Origin: Roseobacter insulae
Lineage (GTDB): Bacteria; Pseudomonadota; Alphaproteobacteria; Rhodobacterales; Rhodobacteraceae
NCBI RefSeq assembly: GCF_019375555.1
Contig: NZ_JAHXDN010000002.1
Span: 682,001 to 746,000, forward strand
DNA: 64,000 nucleotides
Reading direction: 5' to 3'
Every line of letters starts with the position of its first letter. Within the stretch, counting starts at the first letter, position 1. The position numbers and the translations under genes were made by a program. The notes under the pieces are model-generated. The model searched no databases. It was given only the letters and a program-made list of their open reading frames with translations, and was not told the origin of the DNA. Below, in pieces: positions 1 to 7,325 of this stretch.

Positions 1-430
1 GCATGTGCAGCCCGAGGGTCACACCTTCGACGATCTGGGCCGGGGTGAGGAAGAGGGGGTGAGCAATGTCTCGGAACTCTCTGAAACCGCTGCCACAAAA
101 TCGCTTGAGGTGCTGAAACAGATCAGCTCCACCGGGTACCTGCGCAAACGCCTGCCACAGGAACTGGTGGTGCTGCAGGGCGGCCAGCAGGGCTTTGCGG
201 AACAGGCGGTCGCCTTCGACGGGCTCGCCCCGGTTGCCGAAGGCAGCGTTGCGGTCGCCATGGCGACAACGGCGGTCGCCAGCGGATCGGTCAGCATGGA
301 CGCCCGCACAAAGGCCAAAATGCAGGGCTACGAGGGCGAGGCCTGCGGCGAATGCGGCAACTACACGCTGGTGCGCAACGGCACCTGCATGAAATGCAAC
401 ACCTGCGGCGGAACGTCCGGGTGTAGCTAA
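1..430 (+). CDS. nrdJ: Vitamin B12-dependent (class II) ribonucleotide reductase, C-terminal fragment
   Basis: This is the 3' end of a gene that begins before the window; the frame is open from base 2. Class II ribonucleotide reductases use adenosylcobalamin to reduce ribonucleotides to deoxyribonucleotides in the cytoplasm. The visible 142 residues end in the typical cysteine-rich tail: CGECGNYTLVRNG, then CMKC, CGG and SGCS. In this family that tail shuttles electrons and binds zinc. The stretch GYLRKRLPQELV upstream is also characteristic of alphaproteobacterial NrdJ. The catalytic barrel lies outside the window. A strong terminator follows about 200 bases downstream. Confidence 0.9.
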   Translation, partial: HVQPEGHTFDDLGRGEEEGVSNVSELSETAATKSLEVLKQISSTGYLRKRLPQELVVLQGGQQGFAEQAVAFDGLAPVAEGSVAVAMATTAVASGSVSMDARTKAKMQGYEGEACGECGNYTLVRNGTCMKCNTCGGTSGCS

Positions 431-456
431 GCCAAACGCGTCCCTGGGGACGTGTA

Positions 457-651
457 GGGGTCACGGTCTCCCGAGCAGACCGGACCCCGACGAACAGGGT
501 GGGAACGGTGCTTTGTTCCTTCCCACCTTTACAGGGGGCGGGTGCGCTCGCCCTTGACGACGTTCAGGCCGCAGGCAGAAAAATACCGAGCGGTTAACAT
601 ACAGAGCCTGAACGGCGAAACTTGGCGGAGAGCTTCGGCTCTCCGTTTTTT
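457..651 (+). ncRNA. Candidate structured RNA or long structured 3' UTR after nrdJ
   Basis: No credible protein is encoded here, but four perfect stems follow each other. Stem 1 is GGGGTC/GACCCC (457-462/483-488) with an inner GGTCT/AGACC. Stem 2 is GGTGGGAA/TTCCCACC (498-505/520-527). Stem 3 is GGGCG/CGCCC (536-540/549-553). Stem 4 is GTTCAGGC/GCCTGAAC (562-569/606-613). An intrinsic terminator ends the series. I do not recognise a known family: there is no SRP, tmRNA or RNase P signature. It could be an independent small RNA or a protective nrdJ 3' UTR. Confidence 0.4.
626..651 (+). terminator. Rho-independent terminator
   Basis: An 8-bp stem CGGAGAGC/GCTCTCCG (626-633/638-645) with a TTCG tetraloop is followed by six T residues. 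It faces the plus strand, so it ends nrdJ or the candidate RNA. It lies 38 bases before the stop codon of the convergent sigma-factor gene. Confidence 0.85.
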
Positions 652-689
652 CTTTCCGGCGTGCTGCGCCGTGCCAGTCAGTTCCCCGC

Positions 690-1193
690 TCAGAACAGTT
701 CCGACACCGGGGCGCGTTGCGCAATACCCATCGCTGTGCGCAGCTTGGAGCGGGCGCGGGCGAGGCGTGACATGACGGTGCCCACCGGCAGCCCGGTGCG
801 TTCTGCGATCACCGCCGGGCTCGTCTCGCCCGCGGCGATCATGTGGATCAGCTGAGACTGCGTCTCGGGCAGTTTTTCGACCGCCGCCGCCAGTTCAGCA
901 CAGGCGATGCGGGCGGGGGCGACAGGCGGTACGGCGGCGCTGGCTTCTTCCAGCGGGTCGGTCGGTCGGTCCGAACGCCAGCGCTGTCGCGCCTGATTGC
1001 GCAGGATGGTCATCGCATAGCGGTCCAGGTCGTCAATGTCGGTCCCTTTTTGCAGGGTTTGCCAAAGCTTGAGCGTCGTTTCCTGGACAAGGTCGTCGGC
1101 ATCGCTGGCGTTGTCGGCCAGCCGGCGCGCCCGTGTGATCAGGCGGGGCAGCAAGGCGTTCAACGACGGCGGGATATCATGCAGATGTTCCAT
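690..1193 (-). CDS. ECF-type RNA polymerase sigma factor
   Basis: A 167-residue protein with the two-domain layout of extracytoplasmic-function sigma factors. Region 2 spans about 14-78 (DADDLVQETTLKLWQ at 31-45). Region 4 spans about 105-155 and its recognition helix falls in GLPVGTVMSRLARARSK (134-150). I chose the ATG at 1193 because AGGAG lies just upstream, although the frame extends further 5'. The gene is divergent from a secreted EF-hand protein, probably its target or partner. No anti-sigma factor is adjacent, so control may depend on another locus. Confidence 0.85.
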   Translation of the reverse strand: MEHLHDIPPSLNALLPRLITRARRLADNASDADDLVQETTLKLWQTLQKGTDIDDLDRYAMTILRNQARQRWRSDRPTDPLEEASAAVPPVAPARIACAELAAAVEKLPETQSQLIHMIAAGETSPAVIAERTGLPVGTVMSRLARARSKLRTAMGIAQRAPVSELF

Positions 1194-1416
1194 GTGAAGC
1201 TCCTTTGTGAGGCATGTACTCAACATGGCATGTCTTTCGCGCGCTACCAGATGGGGGCTTTTTGCCGATGGCGCGCGGAGGGTCTTTTTCGGCGACCCGT
1301 CGCCACCCTTCCGGGCATGGATCGGCGGGGATTGGCGCGCAGCGGCGGCCGTTACCCGGGAAGCGGACGGAAGTCGACATTCCTGCATCTGACAGGGTGA
1401 GGCGCAGAGCAGCGCC

Positions 1417-1434
1417 TTGAACACGAAAGTTCAA
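1417..1434. promoter_or_regulatory. Inverted repeat in the leader of the EF-hand gene
   Basis: TTGAAC and GTTCAA are perfect inverted arms around a 6-base loop, ending 22 bases before the EF-hand ATG. It could be an operator or an mRNA stem-loop in the 263-base divergent region. The sequence alone does not decide which. Confidence 0.4.
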
Positions 1435-1456
1435 ACCTAATAATGGGAGTACCCAA

Positions 1457-1693
1457 ATGAAAATGATCACCAAACCAACCATCGCCCTGATTGCAGTTCT
1501 GTCGGCCTCTGCCGCGATGGCGCAACTCGCGGCGGATGCGAATGGCGATGGCGTTCTGACAATCGACGAGGTGCAGGCTGTCTATCCGGACATCACGGCA
1601 GAGACTTTCAGCACAATGGATCTGAACGCGGATGGCGCACTGGACGAAGCCGAAGTGCAATCCGCGCAAGAAGCTGGCCTGATGCCGGCCTGA
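1457..1693 (+). CDS. Small secreted EF-hand calcium-binding protein
   Basis: A 78-residue protein with a signal peptide at about 1-22 (cleavage near AMA-QL) and two EF-hand loops. Loop 1 is DANGDGVLTIDE (27-38). Loop 2 is DLNADGALDEAE (55-66), with acidic or Asn ligands at positions 1, 3 and 5 and Glu at position 12. It probably binds calcium in the periplasm. GGGAG precedes the ATG. It is transcribed divergently from the ECF sigma factor, which suggests a sigma-controlled calcium or envelope response; that link is inferred from position only. Confidence 0.8.
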   Translation: MKMITKPTIALIAVLSASAAMAQLAADANGDGVLTIDEVQAVYPDITAETFSTMDLNADGALDEAEVQSAQEAGLMPA

Positions 1694-1752
1694 CACGCAG
1701 CAGGCCTGACAGCGCCTGATCACGCATAAGATTACAGGCGTACAGGCCCGGG

Positions 1753-1787
1753 CCCGGCTCCTCCCCCAGGAGCCGGGTTCCTTTTTT
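1753..1787 (+). terminator. Rho-independent terminator after the EF-hand gene
   Basis: Perfect 10-bp stem CCCGGCTCCT/AGGAGCCGGG (1753-1762/1768-1777) followed by a T-rich tract. It lies 60 bases after the EF-hand stop and just before the convergent methyltransferase stop. Confidence 0.85.
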
Positions 1788-1796
1788 GCCAAAGGG

Positions 1797-3335
1797 TTAC
1801 GCGGGGAGGTGAATGTTGAACCGGGCGCGCAGCTGCGCATCGAGCTGGGGGTCAAACCGCGCGGCGGATCGTTGCGCGAGGATCTCCTCTTTGCGCGCCG
1901 TCGCCTTTGCGATGAGGTCGGGTTTGCCCAGCTCGTCCCATTCCTTGGGCGACGTGCGGTCTCCGTATGTCGGATAGACGTGATCCGCCTGCATCCGGCC
2001 CAGCGTTTGCTCGGTGCCAAGATAGTGACCCGGCCCGCCGATGCAGACCTCGCGTATCTGCTCCAGCGCCAGCGTTTCGTCCGTCACTTCGATCCCCCGC
2101 ACGCAGCGCAGTGCCTGACCGATCAGATCGTCCCCGAGGATCAGCGACTCGTGACAGAAACCCAGCAGCGACGCGTGCATCCCCGCCGCCTCATAGACCA
2201 TATTCAGCCCGGACAGCCCGGCCATGACGTTGGAGCACATCTGCTCCCACCCGGCCTGCATGTCCGGCAGCTTGGAATCCGCAATGCCCGCCGCCGCGCC
2301 GCCGGGCAGATCGTAATACTTGTGCATCTGGGCGCAGCCGGAGGTCAGCAGGGCCTGTTCGCCGGACCCGCCGGTCATCGCGCCGGTCCGCAGGTCCAGC
2401 CCGAATGGCCATGTGCCGAAGACGGCCGGGTGGCCGGGTTTGACCGCGTTGACGTAGACAAGACCGGCGAGGCATTCGGCACATGCCTGAACAATCGCGC
2501 CCGCGATGGTCGACGGTGCCGTGGCCCCGGCCATACCTGCCGACAGCAGCAGAACCGGAATACCGGCCGCAATGCAGGCCTCCATCACCTGACAGGATTC
2601 CGTGGCGAATTTCATTGGCGGGACAACGAAGCAATTGGTATTGCTGATGAAAGGGCGTTCGCGCCACTTGTCTTCGCCCCCCGCGATCATATGCAGCATC
2701 TCGACCGCATGCGGGACGAATTGCGGGTCGGTGAAGGACACCCCGACATGCTTTGTCGTGCCGGAGCAACACGCGTAAATCGAATTGAGGTCCATCTCCA
2801 GATTGTCCGTGATGTCCCGGCATACCATCGGTCGCTGAACAAAATGGATGTTGTCGAGCACGTCGGCAATGCGGGCGGCATCATGCAGGTCCTGCACGCC
2901 GCATTCGCGGTAATTCCGGCCCTCTGCCTCGACAAGATGCACCGCTGCCCCCGCCGTGCCGTAATGCACGCGATGGCCCGACAGGTGCAGGTCATGGGCC
3001 GGGTCGCGGCCCATCAGCGTGACAGACCGGTTGGCCCGGGCAATGGTGTCTTCGACCAAAGCGCGCGGGAACCGGATACGCCCGTCCCCGCCCAGCACGG
3101 CACCGGCACCGGTCAGCAGCGCGATGCCGGAGGGCGGAGCGTCGGCAAGGCCGATCTGCTCAAGGGCGTCGAGCGCTGCCGCATGAATGTTGTCCATGTC
3201 GGCGGCCGTCAGCGGGCGGTATTGCCCGCCTGACAATCCGGGCCGTACAGGGCGGAGGTGGGCGGCGAGGGGTGCTGCCCGGGCAGCACGTCGGGCGGAG
3301 CGGCCGCCGCTGCGTGATTGGGTTTTCTGTGTCAT
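1797..3335 (-). CDS. MttB-family (trimethylamine/betaine-type) corrinoid methyltransferase homolog
   Basis: A 512-residue protein of the trimethylamine methyltransferase family, recognised from PFISNTNCFVVPPMKFA, the GTWPFGLDLRTGAMTGGSGE block and YYDLPGGAAAGIADSK. These proteins move a methyl group from a quaternary or tertiary amine to a corrinoid protein. There is no in-frame amber codon, so this is the non-pyrrolysine branch (MtgB-like), for which glycine betaine or related betaines are the known substrates. The ATG at 3335 is preferred over the longer frame to 3419. No corrinoid protein or second methyltransferase is adjacent, so its partners are elsewhere. The substrate cannot be read from sequence. 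Confidence 0.8.
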   Translation of the reverse strand: MTQKTQSRSGGRSARRAARAAPLAAHLRPVRPGLSGGQYRPLTAADMDNIHAAALDALEQIGLADAPPSGIALLTGAGAVLGGDGRIRFPRALVEDTIARANRSVTLMGRDPAHDLHLSGHRVHYGTAGAAVHLVEAEGRNYRECGVQDLHDAARIADVLDNIHFVQRPMVCRDITDNLEMDLNSIYACCSGTTKHVGVSFTDPQFVPHAVEMLHMIAGGEDKWRERPFISNTNCFVVPPMKFATESCQVMEACIAAGIPVLLLSAGMAGATAPSTIAGAIVQACAECLAGLVYVNAVKPGHPAVFGTWPFGLDLRTGAMTGGSGEQALLTSGCAQMHKYYDLPGGAAAGIADSKLPDMQAGWEQMCSNVMAGLSGLNMVYEAAGMHASLLGFCHESLILGDDLIGQALRCVRGIEVTDETLALEQIREVCIGGPGHYLGTEQTLGRMQADHVYPTYGDRTSPKEWDELGKPDLIAKATARKEEILAQRSAARFDPQLDAQLRARFNIHLPA

Positions 3336-3732
3336 CGAAGGGTCCTGGAAAGAAGAGTGGCAGAGATCGCGGCTAGGGGGCGACAGGACGTCCTCGGGCC
3401 GCGCGGCCACGCTCCGCACCGATTGTGCGGATCACGATATTTATCTTGCTCAGATCACCTTGCATGCGGGCTTCCTCTCCTGACGTCAGCCTGCGGCGAA
3501 GCCGTCAGACCGGTCAAGCCTGTTTGCGACGCATGGTCGTTTTCCGACAATTCCACTGCGGCGTAGGAACGCAGCGGGTTTTCGCCCAGAATTAGGGGCG
3601 GATTCTGGACGTTTTAGCCCGTTTCCGCCGGTTCACTTTTCCTTGATGGCCGCAGTATTGAACCCTTTGCCGCATTCACCAGTTTACACGGTGAGGGTGC
3701 CGATGGTGGTGCCTGTCAAACGAGGTAAGGAT
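3336..3732. promoter_or_regulatory. 397-base divergent intergenic region
   Basis: This separates the minus-strand MttB homolog from the plus-strand barrel protein and must carry both promoters. The clearest element is the 10-bp palindrome CTGACGTCAG at 3480-3489, about 145 bases upstream of the methyltransferase ATG. It may be an operator. I see no other gene and cannot place core promoters confidently. Confidence 0.4.
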
Positions 3733-4356
3733 ATGAAAATGAAAAATATTCTGTGTGCAGCAGCAGCGATTTCCGCCACGGCGATAATGACGACATCCGC
3801 ATTCGCGGGATCCCTCGACGCGCCGGTCGCGGCACCGGTTCCTGCCGCGCCGCCCCCGGCACCGATCTACACCGGTGGCGACTGGACAGGGTTTTACGCC
3901 GGTGCGCAGGTCGGTAATCTGGATGTCGATGGTCAAGGCGGTCTCGCCGGTGTCGGCGGTGACGACACGACGTTTGGTGTGCATGCAGGCTACAACTACG
4001 ATTTCGGCAGCTGGGTGATTGGCGGTGAACTGGATTACGACGATGCCAGCGTCGATCTGGAAAATGCCGGTGGTCCGATTGGTCAATCCGTCGATTCCGT
4101 CTGGCGCGCCAAGCTCAAGGGTGGCTATGATTTTGGCAACACGCTGGTATACGCGACCGCGGGCCTCGCCGATGTGGACACCACAGTGGGCGGTGACACC
4201 GGTGACTTCTACGGCATCGGCGTGGCCTACAAGGCAACCCAGCAGTTCATCGTCAGCGGAGAATACCTGACCCACAGCTTCAACGATCTTGGTGGAACAC
4301 CCGGCCTCGATGCAGATGCCGATACATTCACCATTCGTGCGTCCTGGCAGTTCTGA
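3733..4356 (+). CDS. Outer-membrane beta-barrel porin-like protein (Omp25/RopB type)
   Basis: A 207-residue protein with a signal peptide (about 1-25, ending TSAFA) and a short Pro/Ala-rich linker. An eight-stranded-barrel pattern follows, beginning at WTGFYAGAQVG and continuing through FGVHAGYNYDFGSWVIGGELDY and later strands. The last residue is Phe (WQF), the classic outer-membrane assembly signal. The ATG at 3733 is chosen because GAGGTAAGG lies just upstream and the signal peptide starts there. Such small barrels are abundant alphaproteobacterial surface proteins; a specific ligand is unknown. Confidence 0.85.
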   Translation: MKMKNILCAAAAISATAIMTTSAFAGSLDAPVAAPVPAAPPPAPIYTGGDWTGFYAGAQVGNLDVDGQGGLAGVGGDDTTFGVHAGYNYDFGSWVIGGELDYDDASVDLENAGGPIGQSVDSVWRAKLKGGYDFGNTLVYATAGLADVDTTVGGDTGDFYGIGVAYKATQQFIVSGEYLTHSFNDLGGTPGLDADADTFTIRASWQF

Positions 4357-4408
4357 CGCACCCGATAGCCCGTGAACCCCGGGGGTATCCGCCGCCGGGG
4401 TTGCGCAG

Positions 4409-5584
4409 TCAGGCGGCGGCGCGCATCTCCGCATGATTGCACAGCGTTTGCAGGGCCGTCTCGAAGGCGCTGTCCTCAATTGTCATCGCAACGCGAATGT
4501 GACCCGCGGCGGAACTGCCGAAGCTTTCGCCGGGCATGACCGCGATATGATGCGTGTCCAGCAGGTCGTAGGCAAAGGCCTCACCCGTCATGCCGGTCCC
4601 GCGGATATCGAGCATCAGGTACATCGCCCCCTGAGACGGGACCAGTCCAACGGTGTTCTGGCCCGCCAGAACCCGCGTCGCCAGGGCACGCCGACGTTTG
4701 AACGGTTCGGCAATCTCAGCCTCAAAATCCCAGCCTTGACCAAGCGCGAAACCGGCGGCGTCCTGGATGAAGCCGGGCACGCCATAGGTGGTATGCGTCG
4801 CCAGCGTGATCAGGTCGGCGATGGCCTCCTCCGGGCCCACGATCCACCCGCAGCGCGACCCGGTCATCGCATGCGATTTCGACATGGAGCCGACAACGAA
4901 GGTCCGGTCCGCCATCCCCGGCAGGGCGCGGGGGGACAGGTGGCGTCCCTCCCAGACCTGCGTTTCATAGACCTCGTCGGAAATCAGCCACAGATCGTTT
5001 TCCCGGCAGATTGTGGCGATCATGTCCAGCGTGCCGTCCGAATAGACAACGCCCGTGGGATTGTTCGGCGAGTTGATCAGCAAAGAGCGCGCCTCGCCGG
5101 CGTGGGCCTTTAGGGCGTCTGCGCGCGGTTGAAACGCATCCTCGGCGCGGGTGAGGATCGCTTGCGGGACAGCGCCCACACCCCGCAGCGTGCCGGGGTA
5201 GGTCGCGTAATAAGGATCGATGTAAAGCGCCGTGTCACCGGGGTCGCAGGCCGCCATATGAGCGGCGAAAAGGGCAGCCTGACCGCCGGGCGTGATCAGG
5301 ACGTTGTCCAGCGTTGTCGGCACGCCCGTGCGCTCTTCAACCCGCGCGGCGACAGTTCGGCGCAGGCTGTCGGTGCCGGGCACCGCTGCATATCCGGTGT
5401 GCCCGTCCATCGCCGAGGCGTGCATGTCCCGAAGGATGGGCGCCGCGGTCCGGATGTCATGCTCGCCGATCGTCAGCTCGGTCACCGGTGTCCCCTCGGC
5501 GATCATGCGCCGCGCTTTCAAAAAGACGTCCCACCCATCCGAACCGCCCCCTGTCAGGCCGGTAATCCGTGTCGAAAGCTGCAT
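4409..5584 (-). CDS. Class I/II pyridoxal-phosphate aminotransferase
   Basis: A 391-residue fold-type I aminotransferase. Visible family features are SPNNPTG (172-178), the Asp that contacts the PLP ring nitrogen in ISDEVY (D203) and the Schiff-base lysine in SMSKSHAMTG (K236). Its length fits the aspartate/aromatic aminotransferase group. The amino acid substrate cannot be decided from sequence. It is divergent from the cysS leader region, with about 100 bases between its start and the leader ATG. Confidence 0.85.
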   Translation of the reverse strand: MQLSTRITGLTGGGSDGWDVFLKARRMIAEGTPVTELTIGEHDIRTAAPILRDMHASAMDGHTGYAAVPGTDSLRRTVAARVEERTGVPTTLDNVLITPGGQAALFAAHMAACDPGDTALYIDPYYATYPGTLRGVGAVPQAILTRAEDAFQPRADALKAHAGEARSLLINSPNNPTGVVYSDGTLDMIATICRENDLWLISDEVYETQVWEGRHLSPRALPGMADRTFVVGSMSKSHAMTGSRCGWIVGPEEAIADLITLATHTTYGVPGFIQDAAGFALGQGWDFEAEIAEPFKRRRALATRVLAGQNTVGLVPSQGAMYLMLDIRGTGMTGEAFAYDLLDTHHIAVMPGESFGSSAAGHIRVAMTIEDSAFETALQTLCNHAEMRAAA

Positions 5585-5645
5585 GGCCGTCTCCCTTGTC
5601 GCCTTGGCGCAGGGGCGCAGAGGATGTGCGATTCGTCAATCAGCC

Positions 5646-5675
5646 TTGACCGGTCCCGCGCCGCCGCGCTAGAGA
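5646..5675 (+). promoter_or_regulatory. Putative promoter of the cysS-cimA operon
   Basis: TTGACC (5646-5651) is followed after 18 bases by TAGAGA (5670-5675), or after 17 by CTAGAG. Transcription would then start at about 5682, which is the ATG of the leader peptide. The leader mRNA could therefore be leaderless, as is known for trpL of Sinorhizobium. The start point is inferred, not measured. Confidence 0.45.
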
Positions 5676-5681
5676 AGGGCC

Positions 5682-5720
5682 ATGACCGAGACCAAGCTCA
5701 TTTGCTGTATTATTTGCTGA
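5682..5720 (+). CDS. Cys/Ile-rich leader peptide of the cysS-cimA operon
   Basis: A 12-codon reading frame encodes [12 protein letters not shown]. Half of it is Cys (three codons) and Ile (three codons), packed into the last six positions. AGAAGGG lies just before the ATG. A short GC hairpin (CCC-TGC-GGG, 5726-5734) followed by CGGTTTT comes immediately after the stop. GCGGGC at 5730-5735 can alternatively pair with GCCCGC at 5774-5779. This is the layout of ribosome-mediated attenuation. The operon encodes cysteinyl-tRNA synthetase and the committed enzyme of a route to isoleucine, matching both codon types. The terminator stem is weak, so the mechanism is inferred. Confidence 0.6.
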   Translation: MTETKLICCIIC

Positions 5721-5805
5721 TCGCACCCTGCGGGCGGTTTTAGGTCGTTTTCATCCTGAACTCAGATTGCTATGCCCGCGCTACACCCGCGCAAGGACGC
5801 CTGTC

Positions 5806-7197
5806 ATGACGACACTGAAGCTCTACAACACCAAGACCCGGACCAAGGAGGATTTCGAGCCGATCGATCCCCGAAACGTGCGGATGTATGTCTGTGGGCC
5901 AACCGTCTATGACCGCGCGCATCTTGGCAACGCGCGCCCGGTGATTGTCTTTGATGTGTTGTTCCGGCTGCTGCGCCACGTCTATGGCGCCGATCACGTG
6001 ACCTATGTGCGCAACTTCACGGACGTCGATGACAAGATCAACGCGCGCGCCGCGGAGAGTGGCCGCCCGATTGGCGAGATCACGGCGGAGACAACCGGGT
6101 GGTTTCTTGATGATATGGCGGCGGTGGGCGCGCTGGAACCGACCCGGATGCCGCGGGCAACCCGGTACATCGGCCAGATGGTGGCAATGATCGAGGATCT
6201 GATTGCCAGGGGGCACGCTTATGAGGCGGAGGGCCATGTGCTCTTTGCGGTGGACAGCTACGCGGAATACGGCGCGCTGTCGGGCCGGTCGGTGGATGAC
6301 ATGATCGCCGGGGCGCGGGTCGAGGTCGCGCCCTACAAGCGCAACCCGATGGATTTTGTCCTGTGGAAGCCCTCAAGCGATGATCTGCCGGGCTGGGACA
6401 GCCCATGGGGGCGGGGGCGCCCGGGCTGGCACATCGAATGCTCGGCCATGGCGCATGATCTGCTGGGAGAGAAGTTCGACATTCACGGCGGCGGCATCGA
6501 CCTGCAATTCCCGCATCATGAAAACGAAATTGCCCAGTCACAATGCGCAGGCCACGAATTCGCGCAGGTCTGGATGCACAACGAAATGCTGCAAGTCGAA
6601 GGCAAGAAGATGTCCAAGTCGCTGGGCAATTTCTTCACCGTGCGCGATTTGCTCGATCAGGGCGTCCCGGGCGAGGTGATCCGCTTCGTGATGCTGAGCA
6701 CCCACTACCGCAAGCCGATGGACTGGACAGAGAAGAAGCGGGCGGAGGCGGAAAAGACGCTGCGGAAGTGGCGTAGACTGTGCCAGGATGTTCAACCCAC
6801 CAGCCCAACTAACCTTGTTCTGGACGCGTTGAAAGATGATTTGAACAGTGCAGAAGCTATCCGCCGCTTGCACTTCCTGGCAGATGGAGCCGCCGCCGGA
6901 AAACTGGACGATCCCGGTGATTTCGTTGCATCTGCGCATCTGCTGGGATTGCTGACGCCAGAATTGTCAAATTGGTTCGAGCGAGAAAAACTGATCATGG
7001 ATTTGGCTGGTGGTGAAGTTGCTGAATCTTTTGCGCAACAAATCGACGCGGCGCGGGCATCGAGAGATTTCGAGACAGCGGATGCTTTGCGGAACCGTGC
7101 GATGGCAGCAGGATATTCGGTAAGAAATTCTCCTGATGGAACCATATTGGAGCCCACCGGCAAAGCGGACCCCTCTAAACTGGAGGTAGTGAAATGA
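5806..7197 (+). CDS. cysS: Cysteinyl-tRNA synthetase
   Basis: A 463-residue class I synthetase that charges tRNA-Cys. Visible signatures are the zinc Cys in [10 protein letters not shown] (C30), the HIGH-type HLGN (39-42), [22 protein letters not shown] and KKMSKSLGN (KMSKS at about 267-271). The ATG at 5806 matches the family N-terminus; the open frame runs to a TTG at 5767. The downstream small frame and cimA follow with almost no spacing. From about 6780 the codons become markedly AT-richer (sample lines at 50% and 42% G+C, against 72% at 6361-6420), suggesting a mosaic 3' third that covers the anticodon-binding domain. Confidence 0.95.
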   Translation: MTTLKLYNTKTRTKEDFEPIDPRNVRMYVCGPTVYDRAHLGNARPVIVFDVLFRLLRHVYGADHVTYVRNFTDVDDKINARAAESGRPIGEITAETTGWFLDDMAAVGALEPTRMPRATRYIGQMVAMIEDLIARGHAYEAEGHVLFAVDSYAEYGALSGRSVDDMIAGARVEVAPYKRNPMDFVLWKPSSDDLPGWDSPWGRGRPGWHIECSAMAHDLLGEKFDIHGGGIDLQFPHHENEIAQSQCAGHEFAQVWMHNEMLQVEGKKMSKSLGNFFTVRDLLDQGVPGEVIRFVMLSTHYRKPMDWTEKKRAEAEKTLRKWRRLCQDVQPTSPTNLVLDALKDDLNSAEAIRRLHFLADGAAAGKLDDPGDFVASAHLLGLLTPELSNWFEREKLIMDLAGGEVAESFAQQIDAARASRDFETADALRNRAMAAGYSVRNSPDGTILEPTGKADPSKLEVVK

Positions 7198-7325
7198 CGT
7201 TGCGCCGAACGAAGGACAGCCCCCGACCGCGGGTGGGGGTGAAGCCCCCGCCCGGGGGGGCGGTCGGGGGCTGTCCGGGCCTGCAGCCCGGACATGACGC
7301 AAGTCAGCAGGGGTGCGCCCGATGA
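7194..7325 (+). CDS. Possible 43-residue reading frame bridging cysS and cimA
   Basis: An ATG overlaps the cysS stop (ATGA), and the frame ends in a TGA that overlaps the cimA ATG in the same way. The product would be basic, Pro/Gly-rich and without a recognisable domain. Most of it is the palindromic element at 7214-7293, so it is probably not a protein of interest. It may allow ribosomes to pass from cysS to cimA by translational coupling. Confidence 0.2.
   Translation: MTLRRTKDSPRPRVGVKPPPGGAVGGCPGLQPGHDASQQGCAR
7214..7293. repeat. Strong palindromic element with overlapping hairpins between cysS and cimA
   Basis: Arms of 17 bases (7214-7230 and 7260-7276) are perfect inverted repeats. 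They enclose a second near-perfect G/C stem (GGGTGGGGGT with GCCCCCGCCC). A separate hairpin GTCCGGGC/GCCCGGAC (7273-7280/7286-7293) shares four bases with the right arm, so the two structures compete. There is no T tract. It could be a mobile intergenic palindrome, an mRNA processing site, or a switch between cysS and cimA. Confidence 0.6.

Noticed and set aside
1809..3233. A 474-codon plus-strand frame
   Set aside because: Antisense to the MttB homolog, with no recognisable domain.
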